Position numbers and translations under genes: made by a program
Shown here: one piece after another, positions 38,098-46,203 of the stretch
How the letters are laid out: each line of letters opens with the position of its first letter
Position numbering within the stretch: the first letter of the stretch is position 1
Notes under the pieces: model-generated
The model's input: the letters and a program-made list of their open reading frames with translations, nothing else
Told to the model about the DNA's origin: nothing
The model's database searches: none
Source of the DNA: Mesorhizobium sp. 131-2-1
GTDB taxonomy: Bacteria > Pseudomonadota > Alphaproteobacteria > Rhizobiales > Rhizobiaceae
DNA: 64,000 nucleotides
Assembly: GCF_016756535.1 (NCBI RefSeq)
Contig: NZ_AP023247.1
Coordinates: 4,030,501-4,094,500 of the forward strand
Reading direction: 5' to 3'

Positions 38098-38472
38098 ATG
38101 GGCTCAACTGAACAACCAGCGAGCGCAGGCAGCCGTGTCTTCGTGCTTGCGGGCGGCCTTTGCGGCGCGGCGGGCGTGGCGCTGTCGGCCGCGGCCGCGC
38201 ATCTGGGAGGCGCCTTCGTCGGCACGGCGGCGTCCTTCCTGCTTATGCACGCGCCAGTCTTCTTCGCCGTCGGGCTCATCGGCGCGGAACGCGCTTTGCG
38301 AGTCGCAAGCCTGGTCCTGCTTGTCGGGTTGGTGCTTTTCTGCGGCGATCTTCTCGCCCGCGACTTTTTGGGTTCGCGGCCTTTTCCAATGTCGGCGCCG
38401 ATCGGCGGCACCTTGCTGATTGGCGGCTGGCTGGCGATCGCCGCCTCGGCCTTCATGCCGCGCCGTGCCTGA
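38098..38472 (+). CDS. DUF423 family small membrane protein
   Basis: A 124-residue protein with four hydrophobic helices. The first carries LAGGLCGAAGVALSAAAAHL, the DUF423 signature; the last is GGTLLIGGWLAIAASAF. The family (YgdD/YwdK) is uncharacterised. It starts 57 bases after the YkvA gene and converges with the small-protein gene at 38482. Confidence 0.82.
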   Translation: MGSTEQPASAGSRVFVLAGGLCGAAGVALSAAAAHLGGAFVGTAASFLLMHAPVFFAVGLIGAERALRVASLVLLVGLVLFCGDLLARDFLGSRPFPMSAPIGGTLLIGGWLAIAASAFMPRRA

Positions 38473-38481
38473 GACCGGCGA

Positions 38482-38631
38482 TCAGTCCCGCCGGCGCTCG
38501 CGCCTTGCCAGCCATTCGCGACTGCGCACGGCCGGGCCTGTGAGGCGCCGCCGCTCCGGCCGCTCGGACGCCGGAGAGATGCCCCAATAGTTGCGATAGA
38601 TGTCCTCGAACAGATGGTTCATCGGATGCAT
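38482..38631 (-). CDS. Small protein A of a tandem paralogous pair
   Basis: A 49-residue protein. The ATG at 38629-38631 is chosen because its paralogue starts at the same MHP residues and because AAAGGG lies 9 bases upstream; an ATG at 38640 would add three residues. It begins MHPMNHLFEDIYRNYWGI and ends in a strongly basic tail (arginine-rich, REWLARRERRRD). Alignment with protein B gives MHPxNxLFEDxYRNxWGI. A 14-bp LacI-type operator lies at 38650-38663, just before the ribosome site. No known family recognised. Confidence 0.65.
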   Translation of the reverse strand: MHPMNHLFEDIYRNYWGISPASERPERRRLTGPAVRSREWLARRERRRD

Positions 38632-38649
38632 AGCGTTCATCCCTTTGAA

Positions 38650-38663
38650 TTGAATCGATCCAA
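38650..38663. promoter_or_regulatory. LacI-type operator, copy 1
   Basis: TTGAATCGATCCAA, a near-palindrome centred on CG, 19 bases before the start of small protein A. Two identical copies (one inverted) lie at 38880 and 38928. Confidence 0.7.
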
Positions 38664-38690
38664 TCGATCGACGTGAAAAAGACCGACCGT

Positions 38691-38834
38691 TCAGCCGCGC
38701 TTGCGATCCACGACAAAGCGCGGCTCGCGCTTCCATGGACTTGCCTTGCCGCGGCGCTTCTCGCTGAGCGCAGCCGAGGCAATGCCCCAATCGTTGCGGT
38801 AGACGTCCTCGAACAGAAAGTTGACCGGATGCAT
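38691..38834 (-). CDS. Small protein B of a tandem paralogous pair
   Basis: A 47-residue protein from the ATG at 38832-38834, with GGAGG 6 bases upstream, a clear ribosome site. It begins MHPVNFLFEDVYRNDWGIAS and ends in a basic tail (KREPRFVVDRKRG). About 13 of the first 18 residues are identical to protein A, 60 bases downstream on the same strand, so the two arose by tandem duplication. Its promoter region carries two 14-bp operators shared with the divergent lacI-type gene. No known family recognised; it has no signal peptide or membrane helix. Confidence 0.7.
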   Translation of the reverse strand: MHPVNFLFEDVYRNDWGIASAALSEKRRGKASPWKREPRFVVDRKRG

Positions 38835-38879
38835 GGCACCCTCCTTCCAAACCCGCTCCAATTCAGCCGAATTGCCAAC

Positions 38880-38893
38880 TTGGATCGATTCAA
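38880..38893. promoter_or_regulatory. LacI-type operator, copy 2
   Basis: TTGGATCGATTCAA, the exact reverse complement of copies 1 and 3, 46 bases upstream of the start of small protein B. Confidence 0.75.
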
Positions 38894-38927
38894 CCATACG
38901 CCACGAGACCTGAGAGTCAAGCAAAAT

Positions 38928-38941
38928 TTGAATCGATCCAA
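38928..38941. promoter_or_regulatory. LacI-type operator, copy 3
   Basis: TTGAATCGATCCAA, 73 bases upstream of the lacI-type start. It is 48 bases centre-to-centre from copy 2, a spacing compatible with looping by a tetramer or with binding by two dimers. Confidence 0.75.
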
Positions 38942-39013
38942 TAAAGATGATAGATGGACCGGAGATCGATCCCCGTCCATGTATTGCGGCGTCGGAGGTC
39001 CGGGAGAACAGAC

Positions 39014-40090
39014 ATGGCATCACTCATCGAAGGCCAGACACGCCCCATCCGGCTGGCCGATATCGCCAAGGCGGCCGGCGTCTCGCATGGCACGGCCTCC
39101 AACGTCTTCAGCCGCCCGGAGATCGTGCGCGCGGAAGTGCGCGATCGGGTCAAGGCCGTGGCGGAGGCGATGGGCTATGCCGGACCCGACCCCAAGGGCC
39201 GGCTGCTGCGCGCCGGCAAGGTCAATGCGATCGGCGTCGCTTCGACCGAGCCCCTCTCCTATTTCTTCGACGACCCTTTCGCGCGCGTGATGATGGCCGG
39301 CATCTCCGAGGCATGCGACGCCGTCGGTGCCGGAATTGCGCTGGTATCGGCTCAAAATGACGAGAAACTCGCCTGGAACATCCAGAGCGCCCTGGTCGAC
39401 GGCTTCATCCTGTTCTGCATCGAGGGCGGCCCTCGCCTCGTCGAGCTGACGCGCGAACGCAGGCTTCCCTTCGTCGCGCTCGCGATCGGCTTCGATGACG
39501 ACACCACCTCGATGATCGGCATCGACAACGTCGCCGGCGCCAGGCTGGCTGCGCGTCATCTCGGCGAACTCGGGCATCGCCACTTCGCCGTCCTGTCACT
39601 GCCTTTCGTTGACGGCAGCACCGGTCTTGTCGCGCCCGGGCGGCTCGGGACGGCGCTCTACACCGCAACGCGCGACCGACTCGCCGGCTATTTCGAGGAG
39701 CTTTCCCGCTTCGGCATCGACACCACCAAGGTGCCGGTCTACGAGACTGAAAACGAGGCGGCCTCCACCAGGGCCGGCCTCGAAGCCATCTTCGCCAGCG
39801 GCGAGCCGCCCACCGCGATCCTGGCGATGTCGGACCGCATGGCCATGGTCGCGGTCGACTGGCTGACCAGGCGGGGCCTGAATGTCCCGGGCGATGTCTC
39901 GGTCATCGGCTTCGACGGCGTTCCAGACGGCCTGCTGTGCAGCCCTCAGCTCACCACCATCGCCCAGCCGATCGCCGAGATCGGCCGGCGGGCGGCGCGC
40001 ATGATCCTCAATTTCGACGGCGCGGTGCGGCGCGAGATGCTCGACGTCCAGCTCGTCGTCAGGGCATCTACCGGACCGGCAAAGGCCTGA
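39014..40090 (+). CDS. LacI family transcriptional regulator
   Basis: A 358-residue regulator from the ATG at 39014, preceded by CGGGAGA. The LacI helix-turn-helix with hinge is RLADIAKAAGVSHGTASNVF (about residues 13-32). The periplasmic-binding-like sensor domain follows (about 75-345), with typical blocks IGVASTEPLSYFFDDPFAR and GDVSVIGFDGVPDGLLCSPQ. Unusually there is no sugar transporter or catabolic gene nearby. The gene is divergent from two small-protein genes, and three identical operators lie among the three genes, arguing for autoregulation and control of the pair. The ligand is unknown. Confidence 0.9.
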   Translation: MASLIEGQTRPIRLADIAKAAGVSHGTASNVFSRPEIVRAEVRDRVKAVAEAMGYAGPDPKGRLLRAGKVNAIGVASTEPLSYFFDDPFARVMMAGISEACDAVGAGIALVSAQNDEKLAWNIQSALVDGFILFCIEGGPRLVELTRERRLPFVALAIGFDDDTTSMIGIDNVAGARLAARHLGELGHRHFAVLSLPFVDGSTGLVAPGRLGTALYTATRDRLAGYFEELSRFGIDTTKVPVYETENEAASTRAGLEAIFASGEPPTAILAMSDRMAMVAVDWLTRRGLNVPGDVSVIGFDGVPDGLLCSPQLTTIAQPIAEIGRRAARMILNFDGAVRREMLDVQLVVRASTGPAKA

Positions 40091-40096
40091 TCCACC

Positions 40097-41296
40097 TCAC
40101 CGATTCCCCGCCGCCATCGGCCGGGCGCCGAAAGACGCACGCGCCGGTACGTCGCCGCGGGCCGGCTTCCTGCCGGATGAACCGATGCCGGACAGCCATT
40201 CGAGATAAAAGGCGAGCGCGAACTGCATGGCGATGCCGGCCGAAATCAGCAGGGTGTCATAGGCAAGGCCGCCCGGATTGATCAGCTTCATCACCTGCGC
40301 CACCATGGCGAGAACCGTGCCGGCGATGAACACCGGCAGCGAGCGCTTGCCGAGGATGGCGAGCGGATGGTCGGGGCTGGTGCGGAACAGGTTCGAGACG
40401 GCCGGTAGCGCGACGATGAGATAGCTCACCGCCAGTATGTGCAGGAGCCTCGGCAGCGACAGGAAGGTCTTGTCGAAGCCGGTCAGCACCACCGGCATGT
40501 TGAACCATGAGATCTGCCCCCAGAGCGGGCTGTGCACCCAGACGAGCGCCGCCAGCACATAGGCGGCGGCCGCTCCGACCAGCCAGCGATTGACCGGAAT
40601 GACGCCGCCGCGCCTGACATGCAGCATGGCGGCCAGGCCGATGTTGAACAGGAACTGCCAGGACAGCGGATTGAGGAACCAGAAACCGGGCTCTGGATAG
40701 TTCGGCGGCGCGATCTGCCAGATGCCGGCGACGAGCCACAGGGCGCCCGACAGGACAAGCGCCGGCACTGGCCTGTAGCTGATCAAAAGCAGGAAGGCGG
40801 GCGCCATCAGAAGCAGCACCGCGTAGACCGGCAGGATGTTGTTGTAGCCGAGTTGATGGCCGAGCGTGACGATGCCGACCAGCACTTCCGGCGTGTTCTT
40901 CATCAGCGGCTCGATGTTGATCAGCTTCAGCAGCTCCGGCCGCCTGGCGAACACTGCCGCGGCGCAGAACAGCGCCATCACCGCCATGGTCGTGACGATA
41001 TGGGCGACATATAGCACGCCGGCGCGGCGCCACATTTTCAGCGTCGCCAGCAGCCGGCCTCCAGGCGGGAACTTGGTGCCGTAAGCAAGCGCCACCGACA
41101 TGCCGGAGATCAGCACGAAGGCTTCGGCGGCGTCCGAGAAGCCGAAATTCTTGTAGGTCAGCGTCTCGAACATCGTGCCGGGCACATGGTCGATGAAGAT
41201 GGTGAGCAGCGCGAGCGCGCGAAACACATCGATACGCGTATCGCGATCGTGGATACGCGTATCGCGTCCGGGCGAAACTGGCATGGTCATCGACAA
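40097..41296 (-). CDS. opgC: OpgC family membrane acyltransferase
   Basis: A 399-residue protein with about ten membrane helices of the OpgC type, which adds succinyl groups to periplasmic glucans. The family signature is RIDVFRALALLTIFIDHVPG at residues 21-40, followed by NFGFSDAAEAFVLISGMSVA. The N-terminal 22 residues contain a direct repeat, RDTRI twice, encoded by two copies of GATACGCGTATC. The C-terminal 30 residues are basic and proline/alanine-rich. It converges with the lacI-type gene. Confidence 0.88.
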   Translation of the reverse strand: MSMTMPVSPGRDTRIHDRDTRIDVFRALALLTIFIDHVPGTMFETLTYKNFGFSDAAEAFVLISGMSVALAYGTKFPPGGRLLATLKMWRRAGVLYVAHIVTTMAVMALFCAAAVFARRPELLKLINIEPLMKNTPEVLVGIVTLGHQLGYNNILPVYAVLLLMAPAFLLLISYRPVPALVLSGALWLVAGIWQIAPPNYPEPGFWFLNPLSWQFLFNIGLAAMLHVRRGGVIPVNRWLVGAAAAYVLAALVWVHSPLWGQISWFNMPVVLTGFDKTFLSLPRLLHILAVSYLIVALPAVSNLFRTSPDHPLAILGKRSLPVFIAGTVLAMVAQVMKLINPGGLAYDTLLISAGIAMQFALAFYLEWLSGIGSSGRKPARGDVPARASFGARPMAAGNR

Positions 41297-41492
41297 AAGG
41301 CCTCAAAGCTGGTCGTTCATTGGGGCAATGCGACCCCCGGCGCACCGCTTCGATTCCTCCCGACGGGAGGTATATCGGCGCAGAAACGGACTGAAGTGTG
41401 CCTGGTTCAATCAACTTTCGCGGAGCAAGAAAATATTCCGTTTTGAAGCCGGCAAATCAACGAAATATGTATAGATTCAAAAGGATATAAGC

Positions 41493-42146
41493 GTGTCCGA
41501 ATATACCGGCGAAGCAACCGTCTTGCGTGACTTGACCTTTCCCTACCGCTTCATCCGGCCGGCGGAAGCAGGCGGCGAATGCCTGTTCCTGCTACACGGA
41601 TCCGGGGTCGATGAAACCACGCTGGTGCCGCTGGCGAAACAGATCGCTCCCCATGCCGTCCTGGTCCCCGCGCGTGGCCGAATTCCGCAGGAGGATGGCT
41701 TCCGCTGGTTCGAACGGATCACGCCGACTAGCTTCGAGCAGGCCAGCATCCGCACGGAGACGGACGCCTTCGCCACATTCGTTACCGAGGCTGCGAAGCG
41801 CCACAGGCTCGACCTCGCGCGCGCGACCTACCTCGGCTACTCGAACGGGGCCAATCTGGTCTCGATCTTGATGCTGCTCCAGCCGGGCCTTGTCCGGCGG
41901 GCGGCGCTTCTGCGGCCCATGCCGGTGCTGGACGAAACGCCGCCGACGGATCTTGCTGGCACCAAGGTGCTGATGATCGCCGGCGCCGCCGACCTCACCT
42001 ACGGGCCGTTCGCACCGGCGCTGGTGACGCTGCTAAGCCAGCGCGGCGCCACGGTCGACGCAAGGATCGTTGCATCGGGACATGAGTTCGGCGACCCGGA
42101 TGCCGCCATTGTCAGGCGATGGCTGGCTGATCCAGCCGTCGCGTGA
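41493..42146 (+). CDS. Alpha/beta hydrolase (phospholipase/carboxylesterase type)
   Basis: A 217-residue serine hydrolase starting at GTG (41493) with AAGGAT 8 bases upstream. The oxyanion region is FLLHGSGVDETTLVPLAKQI, the nucleophile elbow is YLGYSNGANLVSILM, and the acid and histidine fit AGAADLTYGPF and VASGHEFGDPDAAI. The compact size matches the DUF-like phospholipase/carboxylesterase group (YpfH-like). Substrate unknown. It stands alone between opgC (divergent) and sthA (convergent). Confidence 0.88.
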   Translation: MSEYTGEATVLRDLTFPYRFIRPAEAGGECLFLLHGSGVDETTLVPLAKQIAPHAVLVPARGRIPQEDGFRWFERITPTSFEQASIRTETDAFATFVTEAAKRHRLDLARATYLGYSNGANLVSILMLLQPGLVRRAALLRPMPVLDETPPTDLAGTKVLMIAGAADLTYGPFAPALVTLLSQRGATVDARIVASGHEFGDPDAAIVRRWLADPAVA

Positions 42147-42167
42147 GCGAATCGGTTATCAGAAGCC

Positions 42168-43556
42168 CTAGCCCTTCCCCATCCGGTTCCACGCATCCAG
42201 GCCGGCGATCTTGTAGGCCTCGGCCAGCGTCGGATAGTTGAAGGTGTTGTTGACGAAGAAGTCGACCGTGCCGCCGAGATTGATCACCGCCTGGCCGATA
42301 TGGATCAGTTCGGTGGCGCCTTCGCCGACGATGTGAGCGCCGAGCAGCCGGCGCGTCTCGACCGAGAACAACAGCTTCAGGAAGCCTGAATTGACGCCCA
42401 TGATGTGGCCGCGCGAGGTCTCGCGAAAACGCGCCACGCCGACCTCGTAGGCGGCGCCGCTTTCGCGCACCTGCTCCTCCGACTGACCGACGGTAGAGAT
42501 CTCGGGCACGGCGTAGATGCCATAGGGAAAGGTTTCCGGCGGCGGCGGCAGGGTGACGCCGAAAGCATGGCAGGCGGCCACCCTGCCCTGCTCCATCGAA
42601 GTGGAGGCAAGGCTCGGAAAGCCGATGACGTCGCCGGTGGCATAGATGTTGGGCACGGTGGTCTGGAAAGTGTTCGCGTCGACCTTGATGCGACCCCTGG
42701 AGTCGGACTCTATGCCGACCACGTCGAGGCCGAGGCTGCCGAGATTGCCGCTGCGGCCGGCGGCATAAAGCACGATCTCGGAGCGAATGGTACGGCCATC
42801 TGCGAGCGTCACCTCGGCATAGTCCGGCTTGGAGGTGATCTCCTTGACCGTGCTGCCGAGGCGGATGGTCATGCCACGATCGCGCATCTGGTGGATGAAG
42901 TCGTCGACGATCTCCCGGTCGACGAAATCGAGGATGGTGTTGCGTGGCTCGACCAGCGTCACCGGCACGTCGAGGGCCGAAAAGATGGTCGCGTACTCGA
43001 CGCCGATGACGCCGGCGCCGATCACGGTCAGCGTGCGCGGCAGCCGGTCGAGTTCCAGCATCTCGTCGCTGTCGAAGACGCGGGTCTTGTCGAACGGCAC
43101 GTCGCGCGGCCGGTGCGGCCTGGTGCCGACGGCGATCAGCGCATTGGCGAAACCGACCTCTGAGTAGTCGCCATTGTCGCTCGTCAGGCTGACCTTGTTG
43201 GGGCCGAGGAATTTCGCCGTGGCACGCGCACTTTTGACCGCGTTGCGCATGAACTGGTGCTGCAGCACCTCGACCTCGTGGTCGAGCGTCTTGTGCAGGC
43301 GCTCAATGAGGTCGCTGACCGAAATGTCCTGCTTGACCCTGTAGCCGCGCCCGTAGAAGCCGCGCTCGCGCCAGCCGGAGAGGTTGAGCACCGTCTCGCG
43401 CAGCGTCTTCGAAGGAATGGTGCCGGTGTGCACCGAGACGCCGCCAAGGCGCCGGCCCCGGTCGACCACCAGCACCGATTTGCCGAGCTTGGCCGACTGC
43501 ACCGCGGCGCGGCGCCCCGAAGGCCCGCTGCCGATGACCACCATGTCGTAGTCCAT
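42168..43556 (-). CDS. sthA: Soluble NAD(P)+ transhydrogenase (Si-specific)
   Basis: A 462-residue flavoprotein from the ATG at 43554-43556 (MDYDMVVIGSGPSGRRAAVQ). It has the FAD motif GSGPSG, the second dinucleotide fold VIGAGVIGVEYATIF and the dimerisation domain at the end. The position of the redox cysteines of lipoamide dehydrogenases reads VHTGTIPSKTLRETV, without them, as in SthA. It equilibrates NADPH and NADH, removing excess NADPH. Confidence 0.94.
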   Translation of the reverse strand: MDYDMVVIGSGPSGRRAAVQSAKLGKSVLVVDRGRRLGGVSVHTGTIPSKTLRETVLNLSGWRERGFYGRGYRVKQDISVSDLIERLHKTLDHEVEVLQHQFMRNAVKSARATAKFLGPNKVSLTSDNGDYSEVGFANALIAVGTRPHRPRDVPFDKTRVFDSDEMLELDRLPRTLTVIGAGVIGVEYATIFSALDVPVTLVEPRNTILDFVDREIVDDFIHQMRDRGMTIRLGSTVKEITSKPDYAEVTLADGRTIRSEIVLYAAGRSGNLGSLGLDVVGIESDSRGRIKVDANTFQTTVPNIYATGDVIGFPSLASTSMEQGRVAACHAFGVTLPPPPETFPYGIYAVPEISTVGQSEEQVRESGAAYEVGVARFRETSRGHIMGVNSGFLKLLFSVETRRLLGAHIVGEGATELIHIGQAVINLGGTVDFFVNNTFNYPTLAEAYKIAGLDAWNRMGKG

Positions 43557-43744
43557 ACTACCCCGTCCCCTCGGCGTCTTATTGCGCCGCAACAAGCTAA
43601 CGCCATCCGCGCTGTGAATTCAACCGGTTCAGCGGCCGCGACACAGCGTGCCCAAACCGACAATCTTGATTCCGCCATCGGCTTTCACCATTTCAGTGGC
43701 GGACGGCCCGCACCCTATGGCGGGCCCAGTTACGAGGACATGAC

Positions 43745-44215
43745 ATGAACGCGCGCGTACTTGACGGCGAAATCATCACCAGCAGGCTCGACGACGTCCG
43801 CGCCTATGACGGCGTGCGCACGCGGCGCATCCTGGCCTGCATGATCGACTACCTGATCATCGGGCTGCTCACCATCCCGTTCGCGATCCTGGTGTTCGTT
43901 TTCGGCCTGCTGACGCTCGGGCTTGGCTGGATGCTGTTTTCGGTGCTCGTGCCGGCGGTCGCCATCCTCTACATCTGGAACACGCTGGGTAGCGGCGACC
44001 AGGCCACCACCGGCATGAAGCTGATGGGCATCCGGCTCGACCGCCTCGACGGCAGCCGCATCGACGGACTGACCGCTGTCGTGCATTCGGTGCTGTTCTG
44101 GGCCGGCAACGTCATCCTGACGCCGCTGGTGCTGCTGGTGACGCTGTTTTCGGACCGCAAGCGCACACTGCACGACCTGCTGCTTGGCACGGTGGTGAGC
44201 CGCACCGATCGCTGA
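43745..44215 (+). CDS. RDD family membrane protein
   Basis: A 156-residue protein with three or four membrane helices. The RDD-domain arginine/aspartate pattern is RTRRILACMIDYLIIGLLT (about residues 26-44), followed by TGMKLMGIRLDRLDGSR and FSDRKRTLHDLLLGTVV. The family is uncharacterised; a few members affect ion exchange. It lies 188 bases after the divergent sthA start and 139 bases before bpt. Confidence 0.85.
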   Translation: MNARVLDGEIITSRLDDVRAYDGVRTRRILACMIDYLIIGLLTIPFAILVFVFGLLTLGLGWMLFSVLVPAVAILYIWNTLGSGDQATTGMKLMGIRLDRLDGSRIDGLTAVVHSVLFWAGNVILTPLVLLVTLFSDRKRTLHDLLLGTVVSRTDR

Positions 44216-44354
44216 TCCCGGTTTCGGGAGGCCGGCGCGGACGGTTATCCGCAAATATGAAGGACTTCGGTCGGCCGCTGGCTTATAATCCTGTTGAATT
44301 TTTCGCCGACCGGGCCAAAGGTAAGGCGATTCGCAGGAGCGTTTCCTAGACTCG

Positions 44355-45119
44355 ATGACGCAGCATCCGACCCAGTCGCCGCAGTTCTTCCTGACCGCGC
44401 CGTCGCCGTGCCCCTATCTGGAGGGCCAGTTCGAACGCAAGGTGTTTACCCACCTTGTCGGCGACAAGGCGCCCGAGATGAACGACCTCTTGACGCAGGG
44501 CGGTTTCCGGCGCTCGCAGAACATCGCCTACAGGCCCGCCTGCGAAACCTGCCGCGCCTGCGTGTCGGTGCGCATCCTGGCGCAGGAATTCACCGCCAGT
44601 CGCAATATGAAGCGGGTGATCCAGCACAATGCCGACCTCGTCGGCGCCATGCATGACGCGCAGCCGTCGACCGAACAGTATTCGCTGTTTCGCGCCTATC
44701 TCGACGCCCGCCACCGCCGCGGCGGCATGTCGGACATGACGGTGCTCGACTATGCCATGATGGTCGAGGACACCCATGTCGACACCAAGATCATCGAATA
44801 CCGGCGCCGCGGCCCCGACACTTTCATCACCGGCAAGGGCCAGGGCGAGCTGATCGCGGTGGCGCTGACCGACAAGATGGCCGACGGGCTGTCGATGGTC
44901 TATTCCTACTTCAATCCGGACTTCGAGGACCGCTCGCTCGGCACCTTCATGATCCTCGATCATATCGCCCGGGCCAGGGCCATGGGCCTGCCCCATGTCT
45001 ATCTCGGCTACTGGGTCAACGGCTCGCGCAAGATGAGCTATAAGATGCGTTTCATGCCGCAGGAGCATCTCGGCCCGAAAGGCTGGGAACGCTACGACCA
45101 CGAAGCGGTCACGCGCTGA
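44355..45119 (+). CDS. bpt: Aspartate/glutamate leucyltransferase
   Basis: A 254-residue aminoacyl-tRNA-protein transferase. It shows the conserved cysteine cluster [19 protein letters not shown] (residues 62-80), [14 protein letters not shown] near the start and the GNAT-like core [19 protein letters not shown], then [20 protein letters not shown]. Bpt conjugates leucine to N-terminal Asp/Glu, marking proteins for ClpAP via ClpS. It is distinct from Aat. Confidence 0.93.
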   Translation: MTQHPTQSPQFFLTAPSPCPYLEGQFERKVFTHLVGDKAPEMNDLLTQGGFRRSQNIAYRPACETCRACVSVRILAQEFTASRNMKRVIQHNADLVGAMHDAQPSTEQYSLFRAYLDARHRRGGMSDMTVLDYAMMVEDTHVDTKIIEYRRRGPDTFITGKGQGELIAVALTDKMADGLSMVYSYFNPDFEDRSLGTFMILDHIARARAMGLPHVYLGYWVNGSRKMSYKMRFMPQEHLGPKGWERYDHEAVTR

Positions 45120-45306
45120 CTAACCCTTTCAAAGCCCGACGTTAAGCAATTCCAGGAAAAGTGTGCAGCGGTTTTCCGGCCGGAATTGCGCAACCGCTCA
45201 AGACTGTTTCAAGCGGCAGGATGCTGGTCTTTTCGCCGATTGGCGAGAGAATGCGCTATCGCGCCGACAGCCGTCCGCCTGCAAATTCATTGCGAGAATT
45301 ACTGGC

Positions 45307-46203
45307 ATGTCCTCCCATCACGACCACCAGAAAGGCCTTCTGCTCACGGCCATCGGCGGCATGACGCTGACCGTCGACATCCCGCTGATCCGGCTCGCCC
45401 ATGGCGAGGCCTGGACGATCCTCCTGCTGCGCACCGGCACCACTTTCCTCGCCGGGATTCTCATCTGGACGGTCTGGCGCCTGCTGAGCGACCGGGCGCC
45501 GCAACTGGTCCCCGGCCGGTCCGGGGTTGCGGTGGCGACGCTTTACGGGCTCGGCTCGATCGCCTTCGTCACCGCCGTCTACCACACCTCGACCGCCGAC
45601 CTCGTCTTCATCCTCGCCTTCACCACCATGTTCTCGGCGCTGCTGTCCTGGCTGTTCCTGAAAGAGCGGCCACGGCCGCTGACGCTGGCGGCGCTGGCGG
45701 TGATGATCGTCGGCGTCGCCATCATCGTCGGCGACTCCATTGGCAGCGGATATCTGTTCGGCGACATCATGGCCCTGTGCTCGGCGCTCTGCGTCGCCTG
45801 CGCCATCACCATCTCGCGCGCCAGCCGCAAGGATATGGGCTTCACCTCGCTCATTGGCGTGGTGCTGCCCTTCGCCGTCGCGGCCTTCATGGTCTCGAAG
45901 ACCGGGTTTCAGGTGGACGCGCCGTGGTGGATCATCTTCAATGGCGCCGTGATCATGCCGATCTCGTTCTTCTGCCTTGCCAACGGACCGAAATACATCT
46001 CAGGGCCGGAAGTGGCGATGTTCTACCTTTTGGAAACGGTGCTGGCGCCGGTCTGGGTCTGGATGATCTTCGCCGAGACGCCGTCGCGCAACAGCCTGAT
46101 CGGCGGCGCGATCCTAATAGTGACGCTGGTGGCCCACTCAATCTGGCAATTGCATGAGGGGCGCAAGCGCCGCACCGCGCTCGCGGTCGGTCAGCCGGCC
46201 TGA
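45307..46203 (+). CDS. EamA/DMT family transporter
   Basis: A 298-residue protein from the ATG at 45307 (MSSHHDHQKGLLLTAIGGMT). It has ten hydrophobic helices as two EamA halves; the conserved glutamate region between them is FSALLSWLFLKERPRPLTL. Transported compound unknown, usually metabolites or amino acids in this family. Its 3' end overlaps the convergent AI-2E gene by 13 bases. Confidence 0.88.
   Translation: MSSHHDHQKGLLLTAIGGMTLTVDIPLIRLAHGEAWTILLLRTGTTFLAGILIWTVWRLLSDRAPQLVPGRSGVAVATLYGLGSIAFVTAVYHTSTADLVFILAFTTMFSALLSWLFLKERPRPLTLAALAVMIVGVAIIVGDSIGSGYLFGDIMALCSALCVACAITISRASRKDMGFTSLIGVVLPFAVAAFMVSKTGFQVDAPWWIIFNGAVIMPISFFCLANGPKYISGPEVAMFYLLETVLAPVWVWMIFAETPSRNSLIGGAILIVTLVAHSIWQLHEGRKRRTALAVGQPA

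Noticed and set aside
38954..39013. Longer N-terminus for the lacI-type gene (start at 38954)
   Set aside because: The extra 20 residues are basic and unlike LacI proteins, and the ATG at 39014 has a ribosome site.
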